DNA of 64,000 nt from CAWBOV01 sp963790525 (GTDB lineage: Bacteria; Actinomycetota; Actinomycetes; Mycobacteriales; Jatrophihabitantaceae), in assembly GCA_963790525.1 (NCBI GenBank), contig CAWBOV010000004.1, positions 372,001-436,000 on the forward strand, read 5' to 3'. This document shows, piece after piece, positions 1-8,351 of the stretch. Below the pieces are notes generated by a model, which saw nothing but the letters and a program-made list of their open reading frames with translations, made no database searches and was not told where the DNA came from. Each line of letters opens with the position of its first letter. Position 1 is the first letter of the stretch. A program made the translations under genes and the position numbers.

Positions 1-2150
1 CCGAGGTACAGCTCGACGCTCCCGGCGACCCCAGGATCGGCGTCGCCGGTTCGTCCTACGGCGGGGCCCTGGCACTGCTGCTCGCCGGGTACGACCGTCG
101 CATCGACGCCGTCGCCGCCGACATCACCTGGAACAACCTCGCGACCTCGCTCTTCCCGAACGGCGTGTTCAAGAAGCTGTGGGCCGGCTACCTCTTCGGG
201 GCGGCGGCCCCGACCGGCGGCACCGGGTCCTGCGGCCGGTTCGCGCCTGTCCTCTGCCGCGCCTACCAGCAACTCGCCCAGGGCAGGTCGACCGACCTGT
301 CCGTCCTGTCGCTGCTGAACGCCTCCAGCCCGTCGACGATCCTCAGCAGGATCACCGCGCCGACCCTGCTCACCCAGGGTGAGCAGGACTCGCTGTTCCC
401 GCTCGGCCAGGCTGAGGCCAACGCCAAGGGCATCGCGGCGCACGGCACCCCGGTGTCGGTCCTCTGGCGTGCGGGTGGGCACGACACCGGGGCGGGCGCC
501 GACGTCGGTGCCGCCGCGGCGAAGACCTGGTTCGGCGAGGTACTGCACGGGCACCGCCCGACGACCCGGTCCGACGTCACCCTGCAGGGCGCCGCCCTGT
601 CGGCCCAGAGCGGGGAGCAGGTGAACCAGACCCTGCGCGTCCCGAGCGGGCTGACCGGCACGTCAGCAACGCGCACGGTGACCGTCAGCGGCGCGGCCCA
701 GACGATCGACGCCCCCGCCGGCGGGACGCCCGCCGCGATCTCCAGCCTGCCGGGGCTCTCGAGCGTCCTCAGCCTCGCCGGCAGCGTCGGTGCGCTCGGC
801 TCGCTCAGCGCCATCCCCGGCCAGGTCGCGAGCTTCACGTCGGCACCCCTGTCGGCCCAGGAACTCATCGTCGGGGCATCGTCGGTGACACTGTCGGTCA
901 CCGCGCTCGACTCGACGGGCGCGACGCTGTTCCTCGCCCTGCAGGACGTGGCGCCGGACGGCACCCAGACGCTGCCCGGTCAGCTCGTCACGCCGATCGA
1001 GCTCACCGGCCTGACGAAGGGACGTGCCGAGCAGGTCACCGTCGCGCTGCCCGCGGTGGTGGCTCGGATCGGCACCGGGCACCGGCTGCGGCTCACGGTG
1101 GGAACGACCGACCAGGGGTACCTGCTGCCGACCGATCCCCGCAGCTACCGCATCTCGCTGGCCGGTGACGCGGCGCCGGTCACCGTGCCGACTCCCGCGA
1201 CCGCGTCGATCGGGGGTGGCAGCCCCGTCGGCTGGTTGGTCGCCGGCGGCCTGGTGGCCCTCCTGGCCCTGCTGGCCGGGTTCGTGCTGGTGCGCCGGTC
1301 CACTCGCAGCATCCCCGCGGCGGCCGTGGACGGTGTCGAGGAGTCCGCGCCGGTCGTCGTCACCGATCTGGTCAAGGAGTACAGCGACGGATTCCGTGCC
1401 GTCGGCGGGGTGTCGTTCCGGGTGGAGCGGGGGCAGATCGTCGGGTTGCTTGGACCCAATGGTGCCGGGAAGACCACCACCTTGCGCGTGCTCATGGGGC
1501 TGATCCGGCCGACGTCGGGCACCGTGTCGCTCTTCGGGCAGGAGGTCCGCCCGGGGGCCCGCGTGCTCTCGCGCGTGGGCGCGTTCGTGGAGGGTCCCGG
1601 GCTGCTGCCGCACCTGAGCGGCCGCGCCAACCTGCGCCTGTACTGGGCGGCATCCGGGCGTCCGGCCGCCGCGGCCCAGGTCGAGACCGCGCTGGAGATC
1701 GCCGGACTCGGATCGTCGATCGACCGCCGGGTGAAGACCTACAGCCACGGGATGCGGCAGCGGCTGGCGATCGCCCAGGCCATGCTCGGCCTGCCCGAGC
1801 TGCTCGTGCTCGACGAACCCACCAACGGCCTCGATCCGCCGCAGATCGCCGAGATGCGCCAGGTGCTGCGCAGCTACGCCGCCACCGGGCGCACCGTCGT
1901 GGTCTCCTCGCACCTGCTGGCCGAGGTGGAGCAGACGTGCAGCCACGTGGTCGTCATGCACCGCGGGCGGCTGATCGTGGCAGGCACTGTCGACGAGGTC
2001 GCCGGCACCGACGGCGTCACCCTCGCCGTCGAGGATCCCCGTGCCGCCCGCGAGGTCCTGGCCCTGGCCGGGATGACTGCCACCGAGGTCCCGGCGCGCC
2101 GCGCGCTGGAGGATGTGTTCCTGGAACTGGTGGGAGACGCCGATGACTGA
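1..2150 (+). CDS. S15/CocE-type alpha/beta hydrolase fused to an ABC transporter ATPase (5' partial)
   Basis: The frame is already open at the left edge (first full codon at 3), so the start lies outside the window. Near the edge is a nucleophile elbow GSSYGG. An Asp in QGEQDSLF (about nt 380-400) and a His in GGHDTG (about nt 475-492) complete a Ser-Asp-His triad as in the X-prolyl dipeptidyl-peptidase/CocE family. A beta-rich non-catalytic domain runs to about nt 1190. One hydrophobic segment (about 1225-1300) then leads into a complete ABC ATPase: Walker A GPNGAGKT at 1452-1475, an atypical signature YSHGMRQR at about 1740, and Walker B LLVLDEP at about 1800. The next gene is the membrane partner, overlapping by 8 nt. 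The hydrolase part is probably outside the cell and the ATPase inside, joined by the single membrane pass. The substrate is unknown. Confidence 0.85.
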   Translation, partial: EVQLDAPGDPRIGVAGSSYGGALALLLAGYDRRIDAVAADITWNNLATSLFPNGVFKKLWAGYLFGAAAPTGGTGSCGRFAPVLCRAYQQLAQGRSTDLSVLSLLNASSPSTILSRITAPTLLTQGEQDSLFPLGQAEANAKGIAAHGTPVSVLWRAGGHDTGAGADVGAAAAKTWFGEVLHGHRPTTRSDVTLQGAALSAQSGEQVNQTLRVPSGLTGTSATRTVTVSGAAQTIDAPAGGTPAAISSLPGLSSVLSLAGSVGALGSLSAIPGQVASFTSAPLSAQELIVGASSVTLSVTALDSTGATLFLALQDVAPDGTQTLPGQLVTPIELTGLTKGRAEQVTVALPAVVARIGTGHRLRLTVGTTDQGYLLPTDPRSYRISLAGDAAPVTVPTPATASIGGGSPVGWLVAGGLVALLALLAGFVLVRRSTRSIPAAAVDGVEESAPVVVTDLVKEYSDGFRAVGGVSFRVERGQIVGLLGPNGAGKTTTLRVLMGLIRPTSGTVSLFGQEVRPGARVLSRVGAFVEGPGLLPHLSGRANLRLYWAASGRPAAAAQVETALEIAGLGSSIDRRVKTYSHGMRQRLAIAQAMLGLPELLVLDEPTNGLDPPQIAEMRQVLRSYAATGRTVVVSSHLLAEVEQTCSHVVVMHRGRLIVAGTVDEVAGTDGVTLAVEDPRAAREVLALAGMTATEVPARRALEDVFLELVGDADD

Positions 2151-3075
2151 CCACCTTCCCGCCGCGCCGACCAGGCGGGGCGTGCACGAACGCCTCGTCG
2201 CGACTCCGCTCGACGACTCGGCCCACGGCCCGGGCGGCGCGGCGGCCGACTACCGCCCCGGCCGGACCCTGTCGCTGCGGGTCGAGACCCAGCGCCAACT
2301 GCGGCGCCGGCGCACGCAGGTCATCGGCGTGGTCATCGTCCTGCTCCCGATCGTCATGGCGCTGGCGTTCAAGATCGGGTCGTCGGGGTCCTCGTCGCGG
2401 TCCAGCACCGCGCTGGTCGACCTGGCCACCACCGGTGCCGCCAACTTCGCGCTGTTCACCGAGTTCGCCTCCGTGGGGTTCCTGCTGGTCGTGATCGTCG
2501 CGTTGTTCTGCGGTGACACAGTGGCCAGCGAGGCGGGGTGGTCGTCGCTGCGGTACCTGCTGGCCCTGCCCGTGCCCCGGTCGCGGCTGCTGCGCCAGAA
2601 GCTCACCGTCGCGCTGGGGTTCAGCGTCGCCGTCAACGTGCTCCTCCCGGCGTGGGGCTACCTCGTGGGGGGCGTCTTCTTCGGCTGGGCTCCCGCGCGT
2701 TCACCGATCTCGGGTGAACTGGCCAACTCCGAAGCCCTGCTTCGCCTGGCCATCGTCGTCGGCTACGCGACCACGCAGGCCCTGACGGTCGCCGCGCTCG
2801 CGTTCCTGTTCAGCGTGCTGACCGACGCGCCGCTCGGTGCCGTGGGCGGGGCGACCTTCGTGGTCGTCATCTCCAACATCCTGGACTCCATCACCGCCCT
2901 GGACCCGTACCGCCGCTACCTGCCGACGCACTTCCAGTACTCCTGGCTGGACGCGCTCGGGCCGCAGGTGCAGTGGGCGGACATGACGCGCGGGGTCGGG
3001 CTGTCGGTGATCTACACCAGCGTCCTGCTGCTGGTCGCGTGGTGGCGCTTCCTGGGCAAGGACATCACCAGCTGA
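2143..3075 (+). CDS. ABC-2 type transporter permease
   Basis: A 310-residue membrane protein. The ATG at 2143 overlaps the stop of the ATPase fusion gene by 8 nt, so the two are translationally coupled and almost certainly form one exporter. About 65 hydrophilic N-terminal residues precede six predicted membrane segments. These include VIGVVIVLLPIVMALAF near residue 70, FLLVVIVALFCG near 120, and a last one at VIYTSVLLLVAWW near the C-terminus. The arrangement is that of ABC-2 permeases working with a cytoplasmic ATPase. The exported substrate cannot be read from the sequence. No start further upstream is attractive because it would lie deep inside the ATPase gene. Confidence 0.85.
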   Translation: MTDHLPAAPTRRGVHERLVATPLDDSAHGPGGAAADYRPGRTLSLRVETQRQLRRRRTQVIGVVIVLLPIVMALAFKIGSSGSSSRSSTALVDLATTGAANFALFTEFASVGFLLVVIVALFCGDTVASEAGWSSLRYLLALPVPRSRLLRQKLTVALGFSVAVNVLLPAWGYLVGGVFFGWAPARSPISGELANSEALLRLAIVVGYATTQALTVAALAFLFSVLTDAPLGAVGGATFVVVISNILDSITALDPYRRYLPTHFQYSWLDALGPQVQWADMTRGVGLSVIYTSVLLLVAWWRFLGKDITS

Positions 3076-3088
3076 GCAGGCGCGTGGG

Positions 3089-3157
3089 TGCGTTCAGCTG
3101 AACGCGGGCGGTGCGTTCAGCTGAACGTGGACGGTGCGTTCAGCTGAACGTGGACGG
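3089..3157. repeat. Three tandem 23-bp units with palindromic core GTTCAGCTGAAC
   Basis: The 12-bp perfect palindrome GTTCAGCTGAAC occurs at 3092-3103, 3115-3126 and 3138-3149, exactly 23 bp apart. The array lies between two convergent genes. Each core holds TGA on both strands, and 23 is not a multiple of 3, so the three copies place a stop in all six frames. The left-strand hydrolase gene ends inside the third copy (stop at 3140-3142). It may work as a bidirectional terminator or may have arisen by tandem duplication of the gene end. Confidence 0.85.
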
Positions 3158-4477
3158 GTTCCGCGTGAACGGGTAGGTGGCCCAGAGCATGCGGGTCACC
3201 GTGCCGTGCTCGTCGCGCTGCAGGCGGAGCAGCTCGCCCTCCTCGCGGCCGGACGCCGTGCGGTAGACGTCGTCGCTCACCCGCGTGAAGACGGCCGGGG
3301 GCTTGTCCTCCGGCTGCCCCTCGACGCGTGCCTCGAGCGCGCCGTCGCGAACGGAGAACGCGAACGGGCTCCCCTCGGACCACCACCTGCCCAGCACCGA
3401 CTCCAGCTCCTCGGGCACGGGCGGGCCGGGAGTCCAGGCCGGCGCGGGCACGGGATCGGTCTCGAGGACCTCGATCACGAGATCGCCGGCCAGCACCGAG
3501 GGTGCGGCATCGGCGGAGGTGTTGGTCAGGACGATCGCACCGGTACGGTCGCGCCGGCTGACGGCGATCCCCGCGAGGAAACCCGGCATCGCCCCGCCGT
3601 GCCCGGTCAGGATGCGTTCGCCGCGCCGGAACAGCTGCAGGCCGAGTCCCCAGGCCAGCGTCCAGGACTCCAGATCGGCCATGATCTCCGGGCGGGTCAT
3701 CTCCTCGAGAGTGGCCGCGCTCAGGACACCGTCGTGGCCGTCGCAGAGGAAGGTGCACCAGCGCGCGAGGTCCCCGACGGTGCTCCACAGCCCACCCGCG
3801 GCGGAGAACGCGGCCATGTCCGGCCACGGCTCGGGATGCACCCGGTCGGCGAACGGGTCGGCGTAATAGCCCAGCGCGGCCGGCGGGGCGGGGCGCAGCC
3901 CGGTGCGCGTCATCCCCAGCGGGTCCAGCAGGCGGGTGGCGATCGCGTCCTCCCACGGCGCGCCGTGCAGCCGGGCGCCGATCTGACCGAGCACGGCGTA
4001 CGCGAGGTTCGAGTAGTGCCAGCGCAGGCGGGGCGCGAGGACCTGCTCGGCCGAGGCCAGCTCGGCGATCACCTGGTCGATACCGGGGATCTCGAGGCCG
4101 TCCCACATGTCGCCGAACGGCTCGCGCTGCAGCCCGGATGCGTGCGCGAGCAGATCCCGGATCGTCAGGCCGGAATGGCCGCCGGCCTCGGGCAGATGGG
4201 TGCCGACGGTGTCGCCGAGGGAGAGCGCCCCCGCGTCGCGCAGGTTCATGATCAGCGCGGCCGTGAACGTCTTCGTGATCGAGCCGACGGCGAAGGCGGT
4301 GTCGGGGCCGGGCACCGCGTCGGGCGCGCCCACGTCCGACGTGCCGACACCCGCGCTCCAGACGATCTCGCCGGCGCGGACGACGGCCGCCATCAGCCCG
4401 GGAGTGCGCCAGCGCCGCTGCTTGTCTCGGATCGTCGATTCGAGGGAACGGGCCACGGCGGTAGGCAGACTCGACAC
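3140..4477 (-). CDS. Serine hydrolase, class C beta-lactamase/penicillin-binding-protein fold
   Basis: A 445-residue protein of the serine beta-lactamase-like superfamily (AmpC/PBP4*/esterase EstB relatives). The catalytic motif SxxK is S66-I-T-K69, the YxN motif is Y155-S-N157, and a HGG triad is at about 293-295 in place of KTG. There is no convincing signal peptide, so a cytoplasmic esterase or peptidase role is as likely as beta-lactam hydrolysis. The C-terminal 90 residues resemble the lipocalin-like extension seen in some of these proteins. The gene starts only 17 bp from the divergent glycosyltransferase gene and ends within the 23-bp repeat array. Confidence 0.8.
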   Translation of the reverse strand: MSSLPTAVARSLESTIRDKQRRWRTPGLMAAVVRAGEIVWSAGVGTSDVGAPDAVPGPDTAFAVGSITKTFTAALIMNLRDAGALSLGDTVGTHLPEAGGHSGLTIRDLLAHASGLQREPFGDMWDGLEIPGIDQVIAELASAEQVLAPRLRWHYSNLAYAVLGQIGARLHGAPWEDAIATRLLDPLGMTRTGLRPAPPAALGYYADPFADRVHPEPWPDMAAFSAAGGLWSTVGDLARWCTFLCDGHDGVLSAATLEEMTRPEIMADLESWTLAWGLGLQLFRRGERILTGHGGAMPGFLAGIAVSRRDRTGAIVLTNTSADAAPSVLAGDLVIEVLETDPVPAPAWTPGPPVPEELESVLGRWWSEGSPFAFSVRDGALEARVEGQPEDKPPAVFTRVSDDVYRTASGREEGELLRLQRDEHGTVTRMLWATYPFTRNPSTFS

Positions 4478-4494
4478 GGTGCCAGACTAGGACG

Positions 4495-5697
4495 GTGACC
4501 CTCAGCGCCGAGACGGCGGTCGACGACCCGCCCGCGGCTCGCGCGCGCCGCGTCGTCCTCGCCCTCGCGATCCTCATGTTGGCGGCCAAGCTGACGATCG
4601 CCGCGCGGACGTACGGCACCCGCGACATCAACCACTGGAAGGACTTCGTCGGCGCCGTCGCCGCGCACGGGCCGGTCGGCGTCTACGCGGTGCGGTTCCC
4701 GTCGTCCTTCTACAACCATCCGCCGCTGGTGGGGTACCTGCTGGAAGGTGTGCACCTGCTGACCGAGCACGGTGTGACGCTGCAGTTCTCGATCCGGGCC
4801 CTCGCGAGCGTGGCCGACGTGGGTACGGCGTTGCTGACGTTCGAGATCCTGCGAACCCGTCGCGGTATCGCCGAGGCCACCGTCGCGGGCGCCCTGGTCG
4901 CGGTGAGCCCGGTGCTGTTCGTGATCTCCGGGTACCACGGCAACACCGATCCGCTGTTCCTGATGTTCACCCTGCTCGCCCTGTACCTGCTCGCCGACCG
5001 CGACCTGCCGCTGCTCGCCGGGGTGTCGCTGGCGATCGCGGTCAGCATCAAGATCGTCCCGGTCGAGGTGGTCCCGGCCCTGGGGATGCTGGCGCTGACG
5101 CGCGGGACGCGGACCACCGTGCGGTTCGTGGTGGGGTTCGCGGCCGCGTTCCTGCTGGTCTGGACTCCCGCGCTGCTGTCCCAGGCACACGCGATCAAGG
5201 CCGACGTCCTCGAATACGCCGGGAGCAACGTCAGCCAGTGGGGGCTCACGCAGCTCGGTCACTGGGCGGGCGATCCGGGCTGGTCGCACTACCTGATCGG
5301 CGCGGGACGGTTCCCGGTCGGCGCGCTGTGCGCGCTGGTACCGGCCGCCGTGGTCTGGCGCCGCCCCGAGCTGGCGGCCGAGGCCGTGGGGTTGGCACTG
5401 GTGGCGTTCCTGTTCCTCAGCCCGGCCTTCGGCACCCAGTACCTGGTGTGGGCGCTGGCCCCGGCTTACCTGCTCAGCTCCCGCTGGGCCACCGTCTTCA
5501 ACGTGGGCGCGGGCGCGCTGCTGATCGAGGTCTACACCCGGTGGAACCACGGACTGCCGTGGACGTTCGCCGACGAGTGGGGCCTGGACCGCGGCGAGGT
5601 GGCGGCGATGTTCGCCGTCTGGATCGCACTGGGCATCGTGCTGGTGCAGGGCGTTCGCCGGGTGCTGCCGCAGGTCAGGGACGGCCGAGCGTACTGA
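4495..5697 (+). CDS. Integral membrane glycosyltransferase, GT87/mannosyltransferase-like
   Basis: A 400-residue polytopic membrane protein beginning at GTG 4495 with little room for a leader after the divergent hydrolase gene. About ten hydrophobic segments are spread over the whole length. The motif YNHPP near residue 78 and the DINHWKDF segment near 43 resemble the polyprenyl-phosphate-sugar-dependent GT-C transferases (GT87, DUF2029), in which an acidic residue in the first external loop is catalytic. Such enzymes add mannose or arabinose to lipoglycans or glycans at the outer face of the membrane. Its 3' end overlaps the convergent UDP-glucose dehydrogenase gene by 23 bp. The acceptor is unknown. 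Confidence 0.7.
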   Translation: MTLSAETAVDDPPAARARRVVLALAILMLAAKLTIAARTYGTRDINHWKDFVGAVAAHGPVGVYAVRFPSSFYNHPPLVGYLLEGVHLLTEHGVTLQFSIRALASVADVGTALLTFEILRTRRGIAEATVAGALVAVSPVLFVISGYHGNTDPLFLMFTLLALYLLADRDLPLLAGVSLAIAVSIKIVPVEVVPALGMLALTRGTRTTVRFVVGFAAAFLLVWTPALLSQAHAIKADVLEYAGSNVSQWGLTQLGHWAGDPGWSHYLIGAGRFPVGALCALVPAAVVWRRPELAAEAVGLALVAFLFLSPAFGTQYLVWALAPAYLLSSRWATVFNVGAGALLIEVYTRWNHGLPWTFADEWGLDRGEVAAMFAVWIALGIVLVQGVRRVLPQVRDGRAY

Positions 5698-6997
5698 CCT
5701 TCCAGCCGGCCCGGCGCCACAGCTCCTGGTCGAGCACCGTCCGGCCGTCGACGATGTTGCGGTTGGCCACCATGGGACCGACGACGAGCGGATCCATGGA
5801 ACGGAACTCGTCCCACTCGGTCAGCAGCATCACCAGGTCGGCTCCGGCGAGCGCCTCGTCACGGCTGGGCGCATAGCTGATGTCGGGTTGGATCTTGGCC
5901 GCGTTGACCATCGCCTGCGGGTCGTAGAGGACGACGGACCCGCCGCGGCGCTGGATGCCCGCGGCGACGTCGAGCGCGGGGGAGTCGCGGATGTCGTCGG
6001 AGTTGGGCTTGAACGCCGCCCCGAGCACGGCGATGCGGGCGCCGTGGAAGGACCCGTCGAGCATGGCCAGGCCGAGTTCGATCGTGCGCGCGCGGCGGCG
6101 CTGGTTGATCTCGTCGACGTCGCGCAGGAACGACACGGCCTGATCCACGCCGAGCTCCCCGGCCCGGGCGATGAACGCGCGGATGTCCTTGGGCAGGCAG
6201 CCGCCGCCGAAGCCGAGGCCGGCGTTGAGGAACTTCCGACCGATGCGCACGTCGTGGCCGATGGCGTCGGCGAGCTGGGTGACGTCGGCGCCGGCGGCCT
6301 CGCACACCTCCGCCATGGCGTTGATGAAGGAGATCTTGGTGGCGAGGAAGGAGTTGGCCGCGACCTTGACCAGCTCGGCGGTCGCGAAGTCGGTGACGAT
6401 GACCGGCGTGCCCTCCTCGATCACCGGAGCGAACGCCGCGCGGATCTGCTGCTCGGCCCACTCGGTCTCCACGCCGAACACCAGGCGGTCGGGGTGGAGG
6501 GTGTCGTCGACGGCGAAGCCCTCGCGCAGGAACTCGGGGTTCCACGCCAGCTGCACGCCGTCGCTGGGCGCCTGGTCGATGAGGATCTGCTGCATCAGCT
6601 TCGCCGTCCCGGCGGGCACCGTGGACTTGCCGACCACCAGGGCCGGGCGGGTCAGGTGCGGTGCCAGCGAGGTGAACGCGGACTCGACGTAGCGCAGGTC
6701 GGCGGCGTACTCGCCGGGCCGCTGCGGCGTTCCCACGCAGACGAAGTGGACGTCGGCGAACTCGGCGACCTCCTCGAAGGACGTCGTGAAGCGCAGGCGT
6801 CCTGTCGTCAGCTGCTGCCGCAGCAGTTCGGGCAGACCGGGCTCGTAGAACGGCACCTCGCCGTTCGTGAGCATCTTGATCTTCGCTTCGTCCACGTCGA
6901 GCCCGATGACGTCGAACCCGAGTTCGGTCATGCAGACGGCATGGGTGGCACCGAGATAGCCGGTGCCGATGACGGACAAGCGCGGTCGTTGTGCCAC
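5675..6997 (-). CDS. ugd: UDP-glucose 6-dehydrogenase
   Basis: A 440-residue enzyme that oxidises UDP-glucose to UDP-glucuronate with two NAD+. The N-terminal Rossmann motif GTGYLG (residues 11-16), the substrate-binding YEPGL (51-55), and the active-site GGGCLPKDI with Cys267 are all present. Length and domain order (NAD-binding, central helix, UDP-binding) are those of the family (Ugd/TuaD/RkpK). UDP-glucuronate feeds capsule, teichuronic acid or other cell-surface glycans. The adjacent membrane glycosyltransferase, convergent with a 23-bp overlap, may belong to the same process, but nothing else here proves it. Confidence 0.93.
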   Translation of the reverse strand: MAQRPRLSVIGTGYLGATHAVCMTELGFDVIGLDVDEAKIKMLTNGEVPFYEPGLPELLRQQLTTGRLRFTTSFEEVAEFADVHFVCVGTPQRPGEYAADLRYVESAFTSLAPHLTRPALVVGKSTVPAGTAKLMQQILIDQAPSDGVQLAWNPEFLREGFAVDDTLHPDRLVFGVETEWAEQQIRAAFAPVIEEGTPVIVTDFATAELVKVAANSFLATKISFINAMAEVCEAAGADVTQLADAIGHDVRIGRKFLNAGLGFGGGCLPKDIRAFIARAGELGVDQAVSFLRDVDEINQRRRARTIELGLAMLDGSFHGARIAVLGAAFKPNSDDIRDSPALDVAAGIQRRGGSVVLYDPQAMVNAAKIQPDISYAPSRDEALAGADLVMLLTEWDEFRSMDPLVVGPMVANRNIVDGRTVLDQELWRRAGWKVSTLGRP

Positions 6998-7144
6998 GAA
7001 AGAACCCCCGGGTCGACGAATGACCGCGTCAGCCTAGCCAACCGGTCGAAATTAGGCGTTCCGAGCGCCTTGGGTATGGGATACGTGTCACCGCGGAGTG
7101 CACCTGTTTGCGCGGAGCAACTGATCGCGAGTACCTGTATCGGT

Positions 7145-8305
7145 ATGGCTCTGAATCCTGCGTTCGACCTCTACCGGCTCCCGGAGGAGCACGAGATGCT
7201 CCGCGAGGCGGTCCGCTCGCTCGCCGAGGACCGCATCGCCCCGCGCGCGAAGGAGACCGACGAGACCGCGCAGTTCCCCCACGACGTCTACGACGCGCTC
7301 GTGCGGGCGGGCTTCCACGCGATCCACATCCCCGAGGAGTACGGCGGGGCCGGCGCGGACTCCCTCGCCACGGTGATCGTGATCGAGGAGGTCGCCCGCG
7401 CGTGCGCCTCGTCCTCGCTCATCCCGGCGGTGAACAAGCTGGGCACGATGCCGCTGATCCTCAGCGCCGGTGAAGAGCTGAAGAAGCAGGTGCTGCCCGC
7501 GGTCGCCTCGGGGGAGGCGATGTTCTCCTACGCGCTGTCCGAGCGTGAGGCCGGTTCCGATGCCGCCGCGATGCGCACCCGCGCGGTCGCCGACGGTGAC
7601 ACCTGGGTCCTCAACGGCACCAAGTGCTGGATCAGCAACGCCGGTGTGTCGACCTACTACACCGTCATGGCCGTCACCGACCCGTCGGCGGGCGCGCGCG
7701 GCATCTCCGCCTTCGTCGTGCACAAGGACGACCCGGGCTTCTCGGTGGGCATGAAGGAACACAAGCTGGGCATCAAGGGCTCACCCACCTGCGAGATCCA
7801 CTTCGAGAACTGCGTCATCCCCGAGGACCGCATCATCGGCGCCCCCGGCACAGGCTTCAAGACCGCGCTGGCGACCCTCGACCACACCCGGCTGACCATC
7901 GGCGCGCAGGCGCTGGGCATCGCCCAGGGCGCGATCGACGCGTCGATCAGGTACATGAAGGAACGCCGCCAGTTCGGCAAGTCGATCTCGGAGTTCCAGG
8001 GGCTGCAGTTCATGCTCGCGGACATGGTGATGAAGACCGAGGCCGCCCGGCAGCTGATCTACTCCGCGGCCGCGCGCGCCGAGCGGGGCGACCCGCAGCT
8101 GACGATGATCTCGGCAGCTGCCAAGGCGTTCGCGTCCGACACCGCGATGGCGGTCACGACGGACGCCGTCCAGATCTTCGGCGGCGCCGGGTACACGACC
8201 GACTTCCCGGTCGAGCGGATGATGCGCGACGCCAAGATCACCCAGATCTACGAGGGCACCAACCAGATCAACCGCATGGTGATGGCGCGCCAACTGCTCA
8301 AGTAG
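7145..8305 (+). CDS. Acyl-CoA dehydrogenase
   Basis: A 386-residue flavoprotein of the acyl-CoA dehydrogenase superfamily that introduces the 2,3 double bond into acyl-CoA and passes electrons to ETF. The start MALNPAFDL was chosen because the homology begins there; the frame is open further upstream but only antisense to ugd. The FAD-contact segment SEREAGSDAAAM is at about 137-148. The catalytic base is Glu370 in IYEGTNQI, the position used by short-chain and medium-chain dehydrogenases. The chain-length preference cannot be told. It is monocistronic, followed by the convergent regulator gene. Confidence 0.9.
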   Translation: MALNPAFDLYRLPEEHEMLREAVRSLAEDRIAPRAKETDETAQFPHDVYDALVRAGFHAIHIPEEYGGAGADSLATVIVIEEVARACASSSLIPAVNKLGTMPLILSAGEELKKQVLPAVASGEAMFSYALSEREAGSDAAAMRTRAVADGDTWVLNGTKCWISNAGVSTYYTVMAVTDPSAGARGISAFVVHKDDPGFSVGMKEHKLGIKGSPTCEIHFENCVIPEDRIIGAPGTGFKTALATLDHTRLTIGAQALGIAQGAIDASIRYMKERRQFGKSISEFQGLQFMLADMVMKTEAARQLIYSAAARAERGDPQLTMISAAAKAFASDTAMAVTTDAVQIFGGAGYTTDFPVERMMRDAKITQIYEGTNQINRMVMARQLLK

Positions 8306-8351
8306 GCCGCCCGCCAGCTGTCCACGTCGTCGGTTCACGCGCCCGGCGGGG

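Noticed and set aside
3117..4631. Longer leftward frame overlapping the beta-lactamase-fold gene, ending in the neighbouring repeat copy
   Set aside because: Wrong frame relative to SxxK, YxN and HGG motifs. It is long only because stops are scarce at this GC content.
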